Below, piece after piece: positions 17,196 through 26,034 of a stretch of 64,000 nt of DNA. A model generated the notes under the pieces. That model had not been told where the DNA came from and ran no database searches. It worked only from the letters and a program-made list of their open reading frames with translations. This stretch comes from JBCDJI01 sp964351865 (lineage in GTDB: Bacteria > Verrucomicrobiota > Verrucomicrobiia > Methylacidiphilales > JBCBYL01), in assembly GCA_964351865.1 (NCBI GenBank), contig CAYGPJ010000015.1:1-64000 (forward strand), in the 5' to 3' direction. A program made the position numbers and the translations under genes. Numbering within the stretch: position 1 is the first letter of the stretch; each line of letters starts with the position of its first letter.

Positions 17196-18772
17196 TTCTA
17201 AACAAAATTAAACAATTGCTAACCGGTGGCGACAAGTCCACTAAAGAACTGATTATCAATGTCGACCCGCTGGAAACTCGGGTCGCCCTGCTGGAGAACA
17301 ACGTATTGGAGGAGTTCTCAATTGAACGCCCCAGCGACCGAAGTATCTCGGGCAACCTCTATAAAGGTCGCATCAATAATAACGAACCTGCTCTCAAAGC
17401 CCTTTTTGTGGACATCGGCGTTGAAAAAAATGCCTTCCTCCATTATTGGGACGCCATGCCGGCCGCCCTTGATTCCGGGGTCGAAAAAATCGAACGCGCG
17501 GGCAGTAAAAATAACAACAATAAGAAGAAAAAACGCCTGTCGCATAAAGATATTCCCAACCTTTATCCACCAGGATCAGACATTATTGTTCAAGTCACCA
17601 AGGGGCCGATGGGCACCAAAGGCGCCCGTATTACCACCAATATTTCAATGGCAGGGCGCTATCTGGTTCTGATGCCATACACAGATCAGTTCGGTATTTC
17701 CCGTAAAATTGAAGATCCTGCCGAACGCGACCGCCTACGACAGATCCTCTATGATCTCGATGTGCCGGAAGGCATGGGGGTTATTCTGAGAACCGCCGGG
17801 GTCGGACTGAAATCCCGATATTTTGTGAGCGATCTGGCCATCCTGCTCGAGCGCTGGCGCAAAATCGATACCGCCATCGAAAAAGGACCTGCTCCTTCCC
17901 TGTTGCTCGAGGAGCCTAATCTGGTCGAACGCACCGTGCGCGACTTCCTGACCGATGATGTCGGGCAGGTCGCCGTAGATGATGAGGCGACCGCTTTGGC
18001 CATCAAAGAACAGGTTCGGATCATTTCAAAACGAGCCGAGAAAAAAGTTCATTGGTATCAGGATCCCGTTCCCATTTTCGATAAATTCCAGATCAACAAG
18101 CAAATCGACTCGGCTTTCCGCCGCATGGTTTGGCTGAAATCCGGAGCTTATCTGGTGATCGATGAAACTGAAGCACTCGTGGCCATCGATATTAACACCG
18201 GCCGGAATAAGGGAGGAAACGATACCGATAATACGATCCTGAATACCAATCTGGAAGCCGCAGAAGAAATCGCCCGTCAGTTCCGCCTGAGAAACATGGG
18301 CGGATTGATCATTATCGATTTCATTGATATGAAGCACAAGCGCGACCAGCACGCGGTGGTGAAGCACTTGAAGCAACACCTCAAGCGAGACAAGGCCAAG
18401 ACTCATGTCCTGCCCATCTCTCCGCTCGGCATCCTGGAGATGACCCGCCAGCGAGTGCAGGAAAGTATCAGCCGCGCTATTTATGACGAGTGTCCTGCCT
18501 GCCGCGGTAAAGGGATCGCCAAAACAGCGGAAACCATGAGTGCGGAACTACAGCGTGAAATTCAACGGGTGCTGGCGAAACACCAGGACACGCACGAAAT
18601 TACACTCTTTATCAACCCCGCCCTGATGGAGCGCTTACGCACTCTGGACGAACAACTGCTGGTGGATCTGGAACGCCGTTTTGCCGCACGTTTCACCTTT
18701 AAGACCGATCACAACTTCCACATCGAGGAATTTAAGATCGTAAATACCAAGACTGAAAAGGAACTCGAATAA
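17192..18772 (+). CDS. rng: Ribonuclease E/G family endoribonuclease
   Basis: A 526-residue RNase G-type enzyme: an N-terminal S1/RNase-H-like part (LFVDIGVEKNAFLHYWD near 68-85), a short Asn/Lys-rich insertion inside the S1 domain, then the catalytic core with the metal-binding Asp pair in ALVAIDINTGRN and IIIDFIDM, followed by the zinc-link CPACRGKGI. It lacks the long scaffold tail of RNase E. Placement after mreBCD and rodA is a known bacterial arrangement. It processes rRNA and tRNA and degrades mRNA. Last gene of the operon, 12 bp before the terminator hairpin. Confidence 0.95.
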   Translation: MILNKIKQLLTGGDKSTKELIINVDPLETRVALLENNVLEEFSIERPSDRSISGNLYKGRINNNEPALKALFVDIGVEKNAFLHYWDAMPAALDSGVEKIERAGSKNNNNKKKKRLSHKDIPNLYPPGSDIIVQVTKGPMGTKGARITTNISMAGRYLVLMPYTDQFGISRKIEDPAERDRLRQILYDLDVPEGMGVILRTAGVGLKSRYFVSDLAILLERWRKIDTAIEKGPAPSLLLEEPNLVERTVRDFLTDDVGQVAVDDEATALAIKEQVRIISKRAEKKVHWYQDPVPIFDKFQINKQIDSAFRRMVWLKSGAYLVIDETEALVAIDINTGRNKGGNDTDNTILNTNLEAAEEIARQFRLRNMGGLIIIDFIDMKHKRDQHAVVKHLKQHLKRDKAKTHVLPISPLGILEMTRQRVQESISRAIYDECPACRGKGIAKTAETMSAELQREIQRVLAKHQDTHEITLFINPALMERLRTLDEQLLVDLERRFAARFTFKTDHNFHIEEFKIVNTKTEKELE

Positions 18773-18783
18773 ATTTTAGATTG

Positions 18784-18816
18784 AGTGAACCATACAATCC
18801 CGTATGGTTCACTTTT
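18784..18816 (+). terminator. Rho-independent terminator of the mre-rng operon
   Basis: A perfect 12-bp stem (AGTGAACCATAC / GTATGGTTCACT) with the loop AATCCC is followed by TTTT, 12 bp after the rng stop. Confidence 0.85.
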
Positions 18817-18859
18817 GGTCAGATATCAGGCTAAGAGCGATAGATAGAACGGCTCTGGT

Positions 18860-18936
<77 letters not shown>

Positions 18937-19260
18937 GAGCCGTTCGATTGATTCGCAGTTTGGTTCCCGATACCCGCCTAGCGGCGTGATCGGGAGGGGG
19001 TGAAGCGTCGTCAGTTCGCCGTAGCCTTGGCGGAGGGGGAGTGTCGCAGGTTCAAATCCTGTCAACCCGATCCTGTAACTTTCCATTACGCAGGTTCGTT
19101 CAGCAAAATGCGCGTTAGCGAATAACAAAATAAGCTCCAAACTTCATCTGGCTAATCAGCCATGGCTGATCCAATCCGGCCTGCCTACATTCCTAAGCGC
19201 AGCTTTAGCGAAAGCTGGTCAGCCCGACTAATAGTGCTTTGAGCATAGAATGACGGGTAT
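18937..19260. repeat. tRNA-Pro-derived repeat debris, first block
   Basis: This block carries no gene. It contains pieces of the adjacent tRNA: CGCAGTTTGGT (18954-18964), GGGGGTGAAG (18996-19005) and TCGCAGGTTCAAATCCTGTC followed by AACCCGA (to 19070). They are interrupted by the TCCCGAT/ATCGGGA hairpin (18965-18995) and a GTTCGCCGTAGCCTTGGCGG insert. Beyond it lie an ATCAGCCATGGCTGAT palindrome (near 19154) and an AGCTTT/AAAGCT hairpin (19201 onward). Confidence 0.6.
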
Positions 19261-19384
19261 GGTAGTGCGTCTTGTCTCAAGGCGCTGGTTCCCGTTTCGG
19301 GTTCTATATCTTATTTGGCATCGTATCCCCAAGCGGTTTGAGACAAACCGCCCTACCCGTCTTTAGACGTGCAACGCACTACTA
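19261..19384. repeat. REP-containing repeat unit, copy B
   Basis: This is the inverse of the unit at 960-1077: 118 bp with one substitution (CCCGTTTCGGG against CCCGTATCGGG). Both opposed REP hairpins keep intact GTAG heads here (19262 on the plus strand, and the complement CTAC near 19353), so this copy is the better preserved one. Confidence 0.8.
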
Positions 19385-19637
19385 GAGCCGTTTTTCATTA
19401 TTCAGTTTGGTTCCCGATACCCGCCTCGCGGCGTGATCGGGAGGGGAGAAAAGCGCCCAAGTGCAGAACGCAATCAAGCCTCTAGCTTCATTTGGCTAAT
19501 CAGCCACCGCTGATCCTATCCTGTCATCCCGATCCTGTAGCTTTCCATTTTGGCGGTGAAAACCGTGCCTATCTGGTGCGGATTGGAGAACCAGAAAATC
19601 AGATCATACCTGTCCGGCATGACTCATTTAGAATTCT
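19385..19637. repeat. tRNA-Pro-derived repeat debris, second block
   Basis: It repeats the first block in order: AGAGCCGTT-like start, CAGTTTGGTTCCCGAT hairpin (19403-19442), a GGCTAATCAGCCACCGCTGAT variant of the palindrome, and CCTGTCATCCCGATCCTGTA ending near 19540. No open reading frame is convincing. The tyrS stop follows at 19638. Confidence 0.55.
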
Positions 19638-20804
19638 TTAAACAGTCAGCTTACGGAAGAACTTCTTTCCTGCCTGCAGGATCATTCCATCCCTCACTTC
19701 CAGATTGCCTTTAGGGTCGGTGAATTTTTCACCATCTAGTTTCACACCCCCTTGTTGCACCAAGCGGCGGGCATCGCCCCCGCTCTTGACGGCTCCAGCA
19801 TCCTGCAGCAACTTTCCGATCCAGATCGGATTTTCAGCTACTGTAAACTCTTCTAACTCAACATCGTCCAAATTCTTCTTGGAGAATTTCAGCTCGAACT
19901 GCTGTAGCGCAGCGTCGGCTTTTTCTGAATCATGGAAGCGAGTGACTATTTTTTGAGCCAACTGCTTTTTAGCCACCATCGGATGGCCTCCTACCTCCAT
20001 CGCTTTTCCTGTGAGCAGAGGATACCAAGTGGACATCAACTCATCACTAATGCTCATTACTTTACCGAACATTTCAGACGGAGCCTCGGTCACTCCAATG
20101 TAATTGTTTAATGATTTACTCATTTTTTCAACACCATCGGTTCCTTCCAAAATGGGCATGGTCATCACAACTTGTGGCTTTTGAAGTTCCTGCTGTTGCA
20201 GATCTCTTCCTGTGAGCAAATTAAACAATTGATCGCTGCCGCCTAACTCCACGTCCGCTTTGACCATCACCGAATCCCAACCCTGCAAAATCGGATACTG
20301 CAACTCATGCATCATGACATCTTCTTCCCGTGCCATCCGCTCCTTAAAATCCCGCCGCTGAAGTGTCTGGGCTACTGTTTTACGAGCTAATAACTTCATG
20401 GTTTCCATCAGCGTCATTTTATCGAACCAGGTACCGTTCCAGACGATTTCTGTCCGCGCACGGTCCAGCACCGTAAACGCTTGTTCTTCGTAGGTCTTGG
20501 CATTTTCCTGAATGTCTTCCATCGATAACATGGGGCGGGTAGAATTTTTACCAGTCGGATCTCCAATTCGAGCTGTAAAATCTCCAATGATTAATACCGC
20601 AATATGGCCCAAATCCTGAAATTGCCTCAACTTCAGGAGTGGCACCGTATGCCCCAGATGAATATCTGAAGATGTCGGATCTACCCCGAATTTCACCCTC
20701 AATGGTCTGCCTAGTTTAAGTTTTTCCAACAACTCATCTCGAGAGTGAATCTGATTTACTCCAGTGCATAGTTGCTCAAGTTGCTCTTGTGGTGTCGGTG
20801 TCAT
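19638..20804 (-). CDS. tyrS: Tyrosyl-tRNA synthetase
   Basis: A 388-residue class Ic synthetase of the long TyrRS type. The HIGH motif is HLGH in SSDIHLGHTVPLLKLRQ, the tyrosine-binding segment is around MHELQYPILQGWDSVMVKADVELGGSDQ, and the KMSKS motif is VEKMSKSLNN. A C-terminal S4-like RNA-binding domain (GDARRLVQQGGVKLDG) completes the protein. ATG at 20804 fits family starts better than the GTG ten codons upstream; neither has a clear ribosome-binding site. Confidence 0.96.
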   Translation of the reverse strand: MTPTPQEQLEQLCTGVNQIHSRDELLEKLKLGRPLRVKFGVDPTSSDIHLGHTVPLLKLRQFQDLGHIAVLIIGDFTARIGDPTGKNSTRPMLSMEDIQENAKTYEEQAFTVLDRARTEIVWNGTWFDKMTLMETMKLLARKTVAQTLQRRDFKERMAREEDVMMHELQYPILQGWDSVMVKADVELGGSDQLFNLLTGRDLQQQELQKPQVVMTMPILEGTDGVEKMSKSLNNYIGVTEAPSEMFGKVMSISDELMSTWYPLLTGKAMEVGGHPMVAKKQLAQKIVTRFHDSEKADAALQQFELKFSKKNLDDVELEEFTVAENPIWIGKLLQDAGAVKSGGDARRLVQQGGVKLDGEKFTDPKGNLEVRDGMILQAGKKFFRKLTV

Positions 20805-20854
20805 TAAGTGGAACAAGCTAGCGCATGCTTCCACTCGAATAAATATGAATTTCG

Positions 20855-20893
20855 ATAAAAAATCCCGGTGCAGGAAATAACCTGCACCGGGAT
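20855..20893 (-). terminator. Rho-independent terminator of rpsA
   Basis: A perfect 13-bp stem (ATCCCGGTGCAGG / CCTGCACCGGGAT) with the loop AAATAA, followed on the minus strand by a run of T (20855-20861), 43 bp after the rpsA stop. It separates rpsA from tyrS. Confidence 0.85.
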
Positions 20894-20936
20894 CGGTAAT
20901 TTTTAGCTACTTAGCGTAGCAAAAGAATCGCTCGGC

Positions 20937-22610
20937 CTATTTTTCGCCGGGTCGGAATTCTTCTTCTGCCACCGCGAAGGCGTCGCCCATCGATCCCAGC
21001 ATATCGCCGCTACGAAGATTTTCGTAGGCTTTCTGCTCTTTCTTGAGGTCTTCTTCGCTGTAGTTAGCTGCCTTGATGGACAAGCCGATACGACGTTCGG
21101 TGCGATCTACCTTGATCACGCGTGCTTCCACCGGATCTCCGGCTTTCAACACGTCTTTCACCTTGTTCACGCGATCTTCGCTGATCTGTGAAATGTGAAC
21201 CAGTCCGTCGATTTCATCAGCCAGTTGAATAAAGGCTCCGAAGCTTGCGATCTTGGTCACTTCGCCCTTTACCAGATCACCGACCTTGTAATGAGTGTCA
21301 ATATGCTCCCACGGATCGGTGGAAAGTTGTTTGATACCGAGGCTGATGCGCTGGTTCTGTTTATCGATTCCCAGCACCTGTGCTTCGATGTCGTCACCCT
21401 TCTTAAGGACTTCAGACGGGTGGTTGACTTTACGCGTCCAGGACAGATCGGAAACGTGGATCATTCCATCGATTCCTTCTTCCAGTTCGACGAAGGCTCC
21501 ATAAGCGGTCAGGTTGCGAACAACCCCCTTGACCTGTGCGTTGAGCGGGTAGCGTTCCTGAATGGTATCCCATGGATTGCTTTCGAGTTGACGCATACTG
21601 AGGGAGATCTTCTGATCTTCCAGATTGATATCGGTAACCACGGCTTCGACTTCCTGACCGGTTTCGAGCACATCGGATGGACGGGCAATACGCTTGGTCC
21701 AAGAGATCTCGGACACGTGAATGAGTCCTTCGATGCCGGATTCCAGTTCCACGAATGCTCCGTAAGGAACCAGGCTGGTGATCTTGCCTTTGACCTGAGC
21801 ATCGACCGGATATTTCTCGGCGATCTTTTCCCATGGGTTGTCAAAGCGTTGCTTGAGGCCCAGTGAGACCCGCTCTTTTTCGCGATCGATTTCGAGCACC
21901 ATGACTTCCAGTTCCTGACCAACCGTGAGCTGCTCGGAAGGATGGTTGATCCGTCCCCAACTGATGTCGGTGATGTGGAGTAGTCCATCTAAACCATCGA
22001 GGTCGATGAACGCTCCAAAGTCGGTGATGTTCTTGATCAGGCCAGTAACGACAGATCCTTTTTCGATGGTAGCAAGCAGACCGGCACGCTTCTCGGCACG
22101 TTCTTCTTCAATTATTTCACGACGTGAAACAACGACGTTCTTACGGTCTTCGTTCACTTTGACGATCTTACATTCGATCATCTGGTCTTCAAATTCCTTG
22201 AGGTTCTTCGGAGGCATGATGTCCACCTGAGAAGCCGGCATGAAGGCTTCGACGCCGATGTTGATCATCAGGCCGCCCTTAACGACTTTACGGACACGGC
22301 CTTTGAGGCGCTGACCTTCGTTGAAAATCTGAACCACTTTCTCCCAGTTCTGCTTCTGAGCAGCTTTCTGGCGGGAAAGAACGACCATTCCGTCGTCGTT
22401 TTCGAGTTTTTCGAGAAGTACTTCGACTTCTTGACCGGCTTCCAATGCTTCCGGATCTTCAAATTCATCAATATCAACGATGCCTTCAGATTTGTATCCG
22501 ATGTCGATAACGATCTCTTTGGATCTTTTTTCGAGGATGGTTCCAGTGACGATACTACCTTCTGTATAATTTAGCAGAGAGGCACTTAACAGGGCTTCCA
22601 TGTCTTTCAT
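20937..22610 (-). CDS. rpsA: 30S ribosomal protein S1
   Basis: A 557-residue protein made of six tandem S1 RNA-binding domains, roughly 70-85 residues each. The repeated G-x-V-x-x-I/L-x-x-F/Y-GAF-V-x-L signature recurs with GLIHVSEISW, GMIHVSDLSW and GLVHISQISE. Length and domain number match Gram-negative ribosomal S1, which anchors mRNA on the 30S subunit. A terminator follows the gene. Confidence 0.97.
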   Translation of the reverse strand: MKDMEALLSASLLNYTEGSIVTGTILEKRSKEIVIDIGYKSEGIVDIDEFEDPEALEAGQEVEVLLEKLENDDGMVVLSRQKAAQKQNWEKVVQIFNEGQRLKGRVRKVVKGGLMINIGVEAFMPASQVDIMPPKNLKEFEDQMIECKIVKVNEDRKNVVVSRREIIEEERAEKRAGLLATIEKGSVVTGLIKNITDFGAFIDLDGLDGLLHITDISWGRINHPSEQLTVGQELEVMVLEIDREKERVSLGLKQRFDNPWEKIAEKYPVDAQVKGKITSLVPYGAFVELESGIEGLIHVSEISWTKRIARPSDVLETGQEVEAVVTDINLEDQKISLSMRQLESNPWDTIQERYPLNAQVKGVVRNLTAYGAFVELEEGIDGMIHVSDLSWTRKVNHPSEVLKKGDDIEAQVLGIDKQNQRISLGIKQLSTDPWEHIDTHYKVGDLVKGEVTKIASFGAFIQLADEIDGLVHISQISEDRVNKVKDVLKAGDPVEARVIKVDRTERRIGLSIKAANYSEEDLKKEQKAYENLRSGDMLGSMGDAFAVAEEEFRPGEK

Positions 22611-22837
22611 AACGGAAATAGAACGAGATTTGGTGGATAAGAGAGGTTTGAGATAAATCTCACGAATGGCTCAGATTGAGCCGACCACCTAAAATACGAA
22701 CTTACTTAATATGCTGTAATTATCCTGACAGCTCAGGGTTTCATTTTTTAACTCTAAAATCCCGCCACTCAGATAATTGATCCGAGTTACCAAACGGGTC
22801 TGGCAACGTAGAGAGCCCCCCACTGATTGACAAGTAC
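22611..22837. promoter_or_regulatory. Leader/intergenic region upstream of rpsA
   Basis: A 227-bp gap with no gene. On the rpsA side it holds GAGATAAATCTC (22650-22661) and GGCTCA-GAT-TGAGCC (22668-22682), two small dyads that could form hairpins in the mRNA leader. Autoregulation through the leader is known for S1 in proteobacteria, but no such element is recognised here. Confidence 0.3.
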
Positions 22838-23257
22838 TTATTGTTCTGTCGGGAGCCGAATTTGAACAATAAAGCGCACCGCATAGCGGTTGAGGCTGGG
22901 AGCCACGTAAATCTGGCGTCCTTGAGGGGGTAAATCGATCATTTTCCAGGGAGAAGTCTCCTTGGTCATGCCCAATTGGTCCTTAAAAATACACCTCACC
23001 TCCAGCGCCACGGGCCCGCTAGTTTTGTTCCGAATCAGCGTTTCAGCCAAAATGACCCCGTTTTCATCCCGCGAGAGGCTCTGATCCTGAATTTCAATCA
23101 CCGTAGCCAGAACTTCATCCATCAACAGTGCCGTCGATGACTCGGCCGGGAAGGCACGCTGATCCTGCTGTACGGATGAGGATGGACCGCCTCCACATGA
23201 AATCAGCAACATGAAAGCTGGCATCGCCAACCAGACCCGAACAAGATAATAGTTCAT
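22838..23257 (-). CDS. Putative lipoprotein, YcfL-like (DUF1425-like)
   Basis: A 139-residue protein with a lipoprotein signal: hydrophobic VWLAMPAFMLLISCGGG with lipobox LISC, Cys about residue 21. The mature part (about 60-135) is a single beta-sandwich-like domain: VILAETLIRNKTSGPVALEVRCIF...WKMIDLPPQGRQIYVA resembles the YcfL family, small lipoproteins associated with LpoB. The assignment is by pattern only and the function is unknown. Divergent from tatA. Confidence 0.55.
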   Translation of the reverse strand: MNYYLVRVWLAMPAFMLLISCGGGPSSSVQQDQRAFPAESSTALLMDEVLATVIEIQDQSLSRDENGVILAETLIRNKTSGPVALEVRCIFKDQLGMTKETSPWKMIDLPPQGRQIYVAPSLNRYAVRFIVQIRLPTEQ

Positions 23258-23309
23258 TTTATTAAATTAAGCCTTTGCGCCCTGGCTTCCAAACACTTAT
23301 TATAGATAA

Positions 23310-23594
23310 ATGACAACAATATTTGCCTTTGGTCTTCCGCAAGGACCGGAACTGATCATCATCTTTCTCGTCGTGCTCCTGCTGTTCGGTGCCAACAAAT
23401 TACCCGGACTGGCACGAGCGCTCGGGAAAAGCCTGGGAGAATTTCGTAAAGCCAAAGATGAACTTGAGCGCGAGATCCAGCGTGCGGCAGATGAAGAAGA
23501 ATCTCGCAAACCCAGTCATCCGCTACCAGACACTCAGTCCCGCGAAACTCACGTCGTTAATGACGAGAAAGAAAAAGACAAAGCTTCTTCTTAA
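23310..23594 (+). CDS. tatA: Sec-independent protein translocase TatA/E
   Basis: A 94-residue Tat pore component. A short N-terminus (GLPQGPELIIIFLVVLLLFG) forms the membrane helix with the typical FG hinge, followed by the amphipathic helix ANKLPGLARALGKSLGEFRKAKDEL and a hydrophilic charged tail. No tatB or tatC lies nearby, so it belongs to a dispersed Tat system that exports folded, twin-arginine proteins. Confidence 0.92.
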   Translation: MTTIFAFGLPQGPELIIIFLVVLLLFGANKLPGLARALGKSLGEFRKAKDELEREIQRAADEEESRKPSHPLPDTQSRETHVVNDEKEKDKASS

Positions 23595-23723
23595 TCTAAA
23601 CCAGATCATCACGTTTATTTTTTAAAGCTGATCTTCCAGCCGTTGAGCCTCGATTACTGATCCTACCGCTCCAGCCTGATAGCACTTTCCGTGTATCAGT
23701 TTTTGCAATTTTCTCTTTAAATT

Positions 23724-24530
23724 ATGTCCGACACCAGTGCCCCTTCCCAACTAAGTTTGGATGACACCCAAAACAAGCCTGACAACCGTCAGATAAAAAT
23801 CGATAAAGTCGGAGTGCGCGGACTGCGTCACCCGATAGAAATTATGGATAAAGCGCATCTGCGACAAGATACGGTCGCAACGCTTTCTCTCAGTGTAGAT
23901 CTACCGCAGCATTTTAAAGGCACCCACATGAGCCGCTTTGTAGAAGTGCTCAATTCCCATGGACGACTCATTCACGTCGAAAACATCCCTGCGATCTTGA
24001 GCGAACTAAAAACCCGCCTGGAAGCCGAAACAGCCCACATCGAACTGGAGTTTCCTTACTTCATGCAGAAGAAAGCACCTGTTACCGGTGCGACCGGACT
24101 GCTGGATTATGCTGCCAAATTTGACGCTAGCGTCACCGGCGACCAGACGGATTTCATTCTTTCCGTGAATGTTCCGGTCACCACGCTCTGTCCCTGTAGT
24201 AAATCCATCAGTGCCCGCGGGGCACACAATCAACGCGGTTACGTTAATTTAGCTGTTCGCTTCGGTAAAACTATCTGGATCGAGGACGTCGTCAAAATCG
24301 TAGAAGAATCTGCCAGCTGCGAACTCTATTCGCTGCTTAAACGGGAAGATGAGAAATACGTAACGGAAAAAGCCTTTGATAATCCGGTCTTTGTGGAAGA
24401 TCTGGTGCGTAATATCGCACTCCGCTGTAACGACCATCCGGATATCACCTGGTATCGCGTCGAAGCAGAAAACGTGGAAAGCATTCACAATCACAGCGCC
24501 TTTGCCGTGATTGAAAACGATCTACGCTAG
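23724..24530 (+). CDS. folE2: GTP cyclohydrolase FolE2 (type IB)
   Basis: A 268-residue GTP cyclohydrolase IB, which makes 7,8-dihydroneopterin triphosphate for folate and queuosine synthesis. The signature VTTLCPCSKSISARGAHNQRG (about 153-173) contains the metal-binding Cys, and the region EESASCELYSLLKREDEKYVTE carries the catalytic Glu residues. Length is typical. FolE2 replaces zinc-dependent FolE in many bacteria and is often under Zur control. A Zur candidate is encoded at 59279, but no operator is seen here. A palindromic repeat begins at its stop codon. Confidence 0.95.
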   Translation: MSDTSAPSQLSLDDTQNKPDNRQIKIDKVGVRGLRHPIEIMDKAHLRQDTVATLSLSVDLPQHFKGTHMSRFVEVLNSHGRLIHVENIPAILSELKTRLEAETAHIELEFPYFMQKKAPVTGATGLLDYAAKFDASVTGDQTDFILSVNVPVTTLCPCSKSISARGAHNQRGYVNLAVRFGKTIWIEDVVKIVEESASCELYSLLKREDEKYVTEKAFDNPVFVEDLVRNIALRCNDHPDITWYRVEAENVESIHNHSAFAVIENDLR

Positions 24531-24658
24531 TAGTCTGTGCCACGTGATATGACGGGTTAAAAAAGGTAGGTCGAGATTGCATCTCGACAGTTTAAAAGAG
24601 CCGAGATGCAATCTCGGCCTACAGTTCCCGCCATATCATGTGACATGAACTACTACTA
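24528..24658. mobile_element. Palindromic element with nested REP pair
   Basis: The outer ends are inverted: TAGTAGTctgTGcCACgTGATATG from 24528, and the inverse ending at 24658, each leading inward to a CGGG/CCCG step. Inside, two opposed GTAG-headed hairpins are visible: GTAG-GTCGAGAT-TGC-ATCTCGAC (24566-24588) and the inverse unit with GCCGAGAT/ATCTCGGC (24600-24622). The left end coincides with the folE2 TAG stop. The region from here to 24939 has no gene. Confidence 0.65.
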
Positions 24659-24730
24659 GCTCATCGCATGTGTAAGTGAGGAGCATCGTCCCGCGGCCGC
24701 GCAGACACATCAAGATAAGGAATATGAAAA

Positions 24731-24807
24731 GGTAGGGCGGTTTGTCTCAAACCGCTTTCCCGTTTCCCGTGGTCCCACCCAGCGCTTTGAGGACAAACCG
24801 CACTACC
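24731..24807. repeat. REP pair (BIME-like), copy 3
   Basis: GTAG-G-GCGGTTTG-TCT-CAAACCGC (24732-24755) is opposed by GTAG-T-GCGGTTTG-loop-CAAAGCGC on the other strand (about 24782-24806). It is the same family as 449-520 and 960-1083, with a different spacer (TTTCCCGTTTCCCGTGGTCC...). The remaining bases to 24939 show nothing recognisable. Confidence 0.7.
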
Positions 24808-24939
24808 GCGCTATCCCTAAAACTTGCATCACGACACCCTTTGATCCGCCGAAATACACCCCCGAAAAAATCGGGACAGGTGTCGGCCGAAAGCAAACCC
24901 GTCATATCTCGTGGCAAGGTCTACTAAATTTATCAGCAT

Positions 24940-26034
24940 TTATAACGCATGAGCCCCGTCACAAGCTGGAGTCGTCAGCGTCAGCGGTTTACGGCCATAT
25001 TTGGTTTCATAAGCATGCTTTAAATCTTCCGCAAACTGATCTGCTTGAGCTTCTTTCACCAGATTAATCGTCGCACCCCCAAATCCGCCTCCACTCAAGC
25101 GGGCACCAATACACGCCTCGTGCTTCGCCGCTTCTTCCACCAGAAAATCAAGCTCTTCACAGCTATTCTCAAAATACTTGATCGAGCTGTCATGCGATTC
25201 AAACATCAGCTTTCCCAGCCCCTCGATGTTTCCCGCCGCGAGACAACTGACCGCTTGTGCCACCCGTGCCGTTTCTCCCACCGGATGCATGGCACGCTGA
25301 AAAGGAAGCGCTTCCAATTGATCTTGCTTAGCTTCCAGTTCACCGGGGGTAATTTCCCGTAGCGATGAAATACCTAAGCTAGCAGCGGCCGCTTCACAGG
25401 CTTCACGCCGTTCGTTGTACTCACCTCCGGTCAAAGCATGATTAACCCCGGAATGAGCGATCACAAAAACCCACCCTGCGGGTAAAGGAATATGACGCAC
25501 TTCCAATGACCGGCAGTCAATGAAGGTCAAGTGATTCGATTTACCCACTAAAACCGAAATCTGATCCAACAGACCACACTTCACTCCGGCAAACTGATGC
25601 TCCGCAGACTGCCCCACCCGAGCCATCTCGATCGGATCGATCTTAAAATCACTCACCTGCTGAAACGCCAATCCTGAGGCAATTTCCAATGCCGCACTGC
25701 TGCTTAAACCAGCTCCGATCGGAATCGTTGAAGAAATAATAAACTCCGCTCCGCTTAATTTTTTCTCCCGATCCTGCAATGCTTGAGCCACACCAATGAT
25801 ATAATTCGGCCAAGTGGCGGCCGGCTCCTTGAGCGGCACCAATTGATCCAGATCACCTGACCATTCATCTCCCAAACCCTCAGAAATCAGTTTCAGCGTA
25901 TTATCTTCACGAGATTTACCACGGATCGTGGTTCCCACATTAATGGCAATGGATAGAACCAGCCCCTCGTTATAATCGGTATGATTACCCAGAACTTCCG
26001 CACGTCCCGGAGCGATGACTTCAAATGATTTCAT
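24940..26034 (-). CDS. galK: Galactokinase
   Basis: A 364-residue GHMP-family sugar kinase that phosphorylates galactose at C1 (Leloir pathway). Motif 1 PGRAEVLGNHTDYNEG is the galactokinase signature (residues 9-24), motif 2 is IPIGAGLSSSAALEIASG (about 105-122), and motif 3 is GARLSGGGFGGATINLV (about 316-332). It overlaps hemW by 4 bp at its start, so the two are co-transcribed although functionally unrelated. Confidence 0.94.
   Translation of the reverse strand: MKSFEVIAPGRAEVLGNHTDYNEGLVLSIAINVGTTIRGKSREDNTLKLISEGLGDEWSGDLDQLVPLKEPAATWPNYIIGVAQALQDREKKLSGAEFIISSTIPIGAGLSSSAALEIASGLAFQQVSDFKIDPIEMARVGQSAEHQFAGVKCGLLDQISVLVGKSNHLTFIDCRSLEVRHIPLPAGWVFVIAHSGVNHALTGGEYNERREACEAAAASLGISSLREITPGELEAKQDQLEALPFQRAMHPVGETARVAQAVSCLAAGNIEGLGKLMFESHDSSIKYFENSCEELDFLVEEAAKHEACIGARLSGGGFGGATINLVKEAQADQFAEDLKHAYETKYGRKPLTLTTPACDGAHAL

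Noticed and set aside
21195..21866. 223-codon plus-strand frame within rpsA
   Set aside because: Arises from the repetitive S1-domain codons on the opposite strand; not a gene.
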